A stretch of DNA of 64,000 nt from an uncultured Collinsella sp. GTDB lineage: Bacteria > Actinomycetota > Coriobacteriia > Coriobacteriales > Coriobacteriaceae. The notes under the pieces are model-generated. The model made no database searches, was not told the origin of the DNA, and worked only from the letters and a program-made list of their open reading frames with translations. This document shows, piece by piece, positions 62,838 to 64,000 of the stretch. The DNA lies in assembly GCA_900766165.1 (NCBI GenBank), contig CAAFUK010000055.1, forward strand, positions 1-64,000. Reading direction: 5' to 3'. How positions within the stretch are numbered: position 1 is the stretch's first letter; every line of letters starts with the position of its first letter. The position numbers and the translations under genes were made by a program.

Positions 62838-63135
62838 GTCTCAGCCTGTAACAGGTAGGGGTGAAACCACCAACCAGATGTTACAGATCGAGATTTTTGG
62901 CTCGGCCTATTCCGTTTGTCTCGATCTGTAACAGCTAGGACCGAAAAATTCAGCTAGTTGTTACAGATTGAGATTGAGAGGATTGACCTGTGCATTCATC
63001 TCAATCTGTAACATCTAGACGTCCAAAACCGGTCTTAGTGTTACAGATTGAGACAATTCGGCGGGGTCTACCTTGTTTGTCTCGATCTGTAACGGTTAGG
63101 ACTTAACAACTCGGCTACGTGTTACAGATCGAGAC
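62838..63135. repeat. Array of eight alternating inverted 14-base motifs
   Basis: The motif TCTCGATCTGTAAC and its inverse GTTACAGATCGAGA alternate eight times over 298 bp, with one-base variants (GATTGAGA, TCTCAATC, and a weaker first copy GTCTCAGCCTGTAAC). Each forward/inverse pair brackets about 24-29 bases that often begin with a TAGGAC-like string, and pairs repeat about every 75-80 bases. In RNA this would give four hairpins in a row. No gene lies in it. Confidence 0.85.
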
Positions 63136-63150
63136 AAAAGAAAAAGAACA

Positions 63151-63870
63151 TTAGGACTTGAAAATAAAGTTTTGATAAGGGATTCGCCCAGTTAAGACGG
63201 TGCGGCAGACAATTGAGATTAGTTTGCCTCCGGAGTCGTAAGCATAATGAGTCAGTTCGATGACCGGAAGTTTTGCAACACCATAATTACTGGCTTCGGA
63301 ATCGCTAAGCTGACGTGCTCTATAGCTTTCCCTAACAGATTGGATAGACTTGGACAAGTCGTCCATGGTTCTGCTAAATGCCTGAAAATCTAACTGGTTA
63401 TTCGGAACGCGCGACTTTGAAATGAAGAACGTATCAGCGCCTATGAAGCTGCCTTCAAGTTCGTAGGTCAATTCAAGACGCTGAATTTCATCGCGACTTT
63501 GACATCCAAATTGTTGGAGCATCATTACGGAAATTGGACGACCTGATGTGAGGCCGCCGAAATGTTTGGTGATGGCATCCGGATCAACGCCATCGCAATG
63601 GCTTGCAAAGTCAAAGTCTAAAAGTGAATTGAGTTCGCTAACGCGTTTCGGTGCAACAAACGATCCCTTACCTTGGATTCGATAGATACTTCCACGACGC
63701 TCCAGCTCACTCATGGCAAGTCGGACGGTTGTTCTGCTTACGGCGTATTCGTCGCAGAGTTCCATTTCTGTTGGAAGTTTATCGTCTGCTTGATATTCAT
63801 CGACGATCTGCTTGAGCAGCGCGTCGGTGAGCTGTAAATAGAGTGGCCGTTTTTCGTGTGTATCGAGCAT
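63151..63870 (-). CDS. GntR/HutC-family regulator with UTRA domain
   Basis: A 239-residue regulator. The N-terminal GntR winged helix has [40 protein letters not shown] and [11 protein letters not shown]. The UTRA effector domain has [21 protein letters not shown] and ends with [23 protein letters not shown] 63870 follows GAGG at six bases; an in-frame ATG at 63888 lacks that. Genes it controls are probably beyond the window's right end. UTRA proteins usually bind sugar phosphates or amino-acid derivatives. Confidence 0.9.
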   Translation of the reverse strand: MLDTHEKRPLYLQLTDALLKQIVDEYQADDKLPTEMELCDEYAVSRTTVRLAMSELERRGSIYRIQGKGSFVAPKRVSELNSLLDFDFASHCDGVDPDAITKHFGGLTSGRPISVMMLQQFGCQSRDEIQRLELTYELEGSFIGADTFFISKSRVPNNQLDFQAFSRTMDDLSKSIQSVRESYRARQLSDSEASNYGVAKLPVIELTHYAYDSGGKLISIVCRTVLTGRIPYQNFIFKS

Positions 63871-64000
63871 TAGAGCCTCAGTTTGCATGTTGGTTATACC
63901 TGATGGTTGCCTCAGTCGGGATGTAACGTGGGCAAGGTAACCTTAACGTATCACAGAGCGGCTCAGCATGACGATCTGATGCCTGTATCCACGAAGGGCT
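63871..64000. other. Upstream region of GntR regulator
   Basis: These 130 bp to the window end show no gene. They probably contain the regulator's promoter and that of a divergent gene to the right. GGTTATACC at 63891-63899 and GGTAACC further right are short palindromic strings that could be operators. Confidence 0.35.

Noticed and set aside
62838..63135. CRISPR-like array
   Set aside because: The 14-base motifs alternate in orientation, spacers are short and partly similar to each other, and no cas genes are present.

Overview
The window looks like chromosome from a high-GC Gram-positive gut anaerobe of the Coriobacteriia, most likely Collinsella or a close relative. The signs are strong GC bias at third codon positions, AGGAGG-type ribosome binding sites, an actinobacterial mazG-eno-divIC-ppx gene order, a surface protein with an LPXTG-like anchor (MPATG), and compact operons separated by many palindromic intergenic elements. 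The genus is inferred from these features; no database was searched.

Layout. 0-1.2 kb: end of a SIS-domain sugar-phosphate deglycase/isomerase and an FrlC-like epimerase, probably fructosamine (fructoselysine) use. 1.4-10.5 kb: a complete histidine pathway, hisZG (fused)-D-C-B-H-A-F-I-E, with a convergent PHP-type histidinol-phosphatase supplying the missing step. Hairpin elements sit in two gaps of this operon (hisB-hisH and hisF-hisI) and another follows hisE. 10.9-16.3 kb: a lone LarC C-terminal domain, YfcE phosphodiesterase, MazG, enolase, DivIC/FtsB-like protein and Ppx/GppA. 16.3-21.5 kb: a tRNA-Leu with a partly duplicated 3' end and terminator, a membrane TPR-like protein, an orphan PTS IIB, a VOC-fold protein, and a two-component system plus DUF4342-like protein bracketed by two copies of an element of about 170-185 bp.

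21.6-48.2 kb is an accessory, defence-rich region. It holds a leaderless AbiEi-type regulator, an HsdM/HsdS-like protein without a recognisable methylase catalytic motif, and a cluster of an unknown protein, a VirD4/TraG-like ATPase, a ClpP paralogue and another unknown protein. An AT-richer four-gene LlaI/LlaJI-like restriction system follows (FokI-type double adenine methylase, unknown subunit, McrB-like AAA+, LlaJI-like nuclease). Next are a WYL regulator with a 1533-aa SF1 helicase carrying a C-terminal HEPN-like RxxxxH motif, several small unknown or membrane proteins, and a two-gene operon of a 1310-aa DinG-like helicase/PD-(D/E)XK fusion and a 631-aa partner. The last two systems are the best candidates for poorly described anti-phage modules.

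48.3-64 kb: a strong promoter with a 64-aa protein, a 1115-aa cell-wall-anchored coiled-coil/CAP protein, an Ada-like zinc-site protein, a nucleotidyltransferase pair resembling a toxin-antitoxin module, three consecutive metallophosphoesterases, GluQ-RS, a DUF2207 membrane protein, an element with long terminal inverted repeats, an IS110 remnant, GalM, a DeoR regulator, a 300-bp array of alternating inverted motifs and a GntR/UTRA regulator. No rRNA, CRISPR array, phage structural gene or intact transposase was seen.
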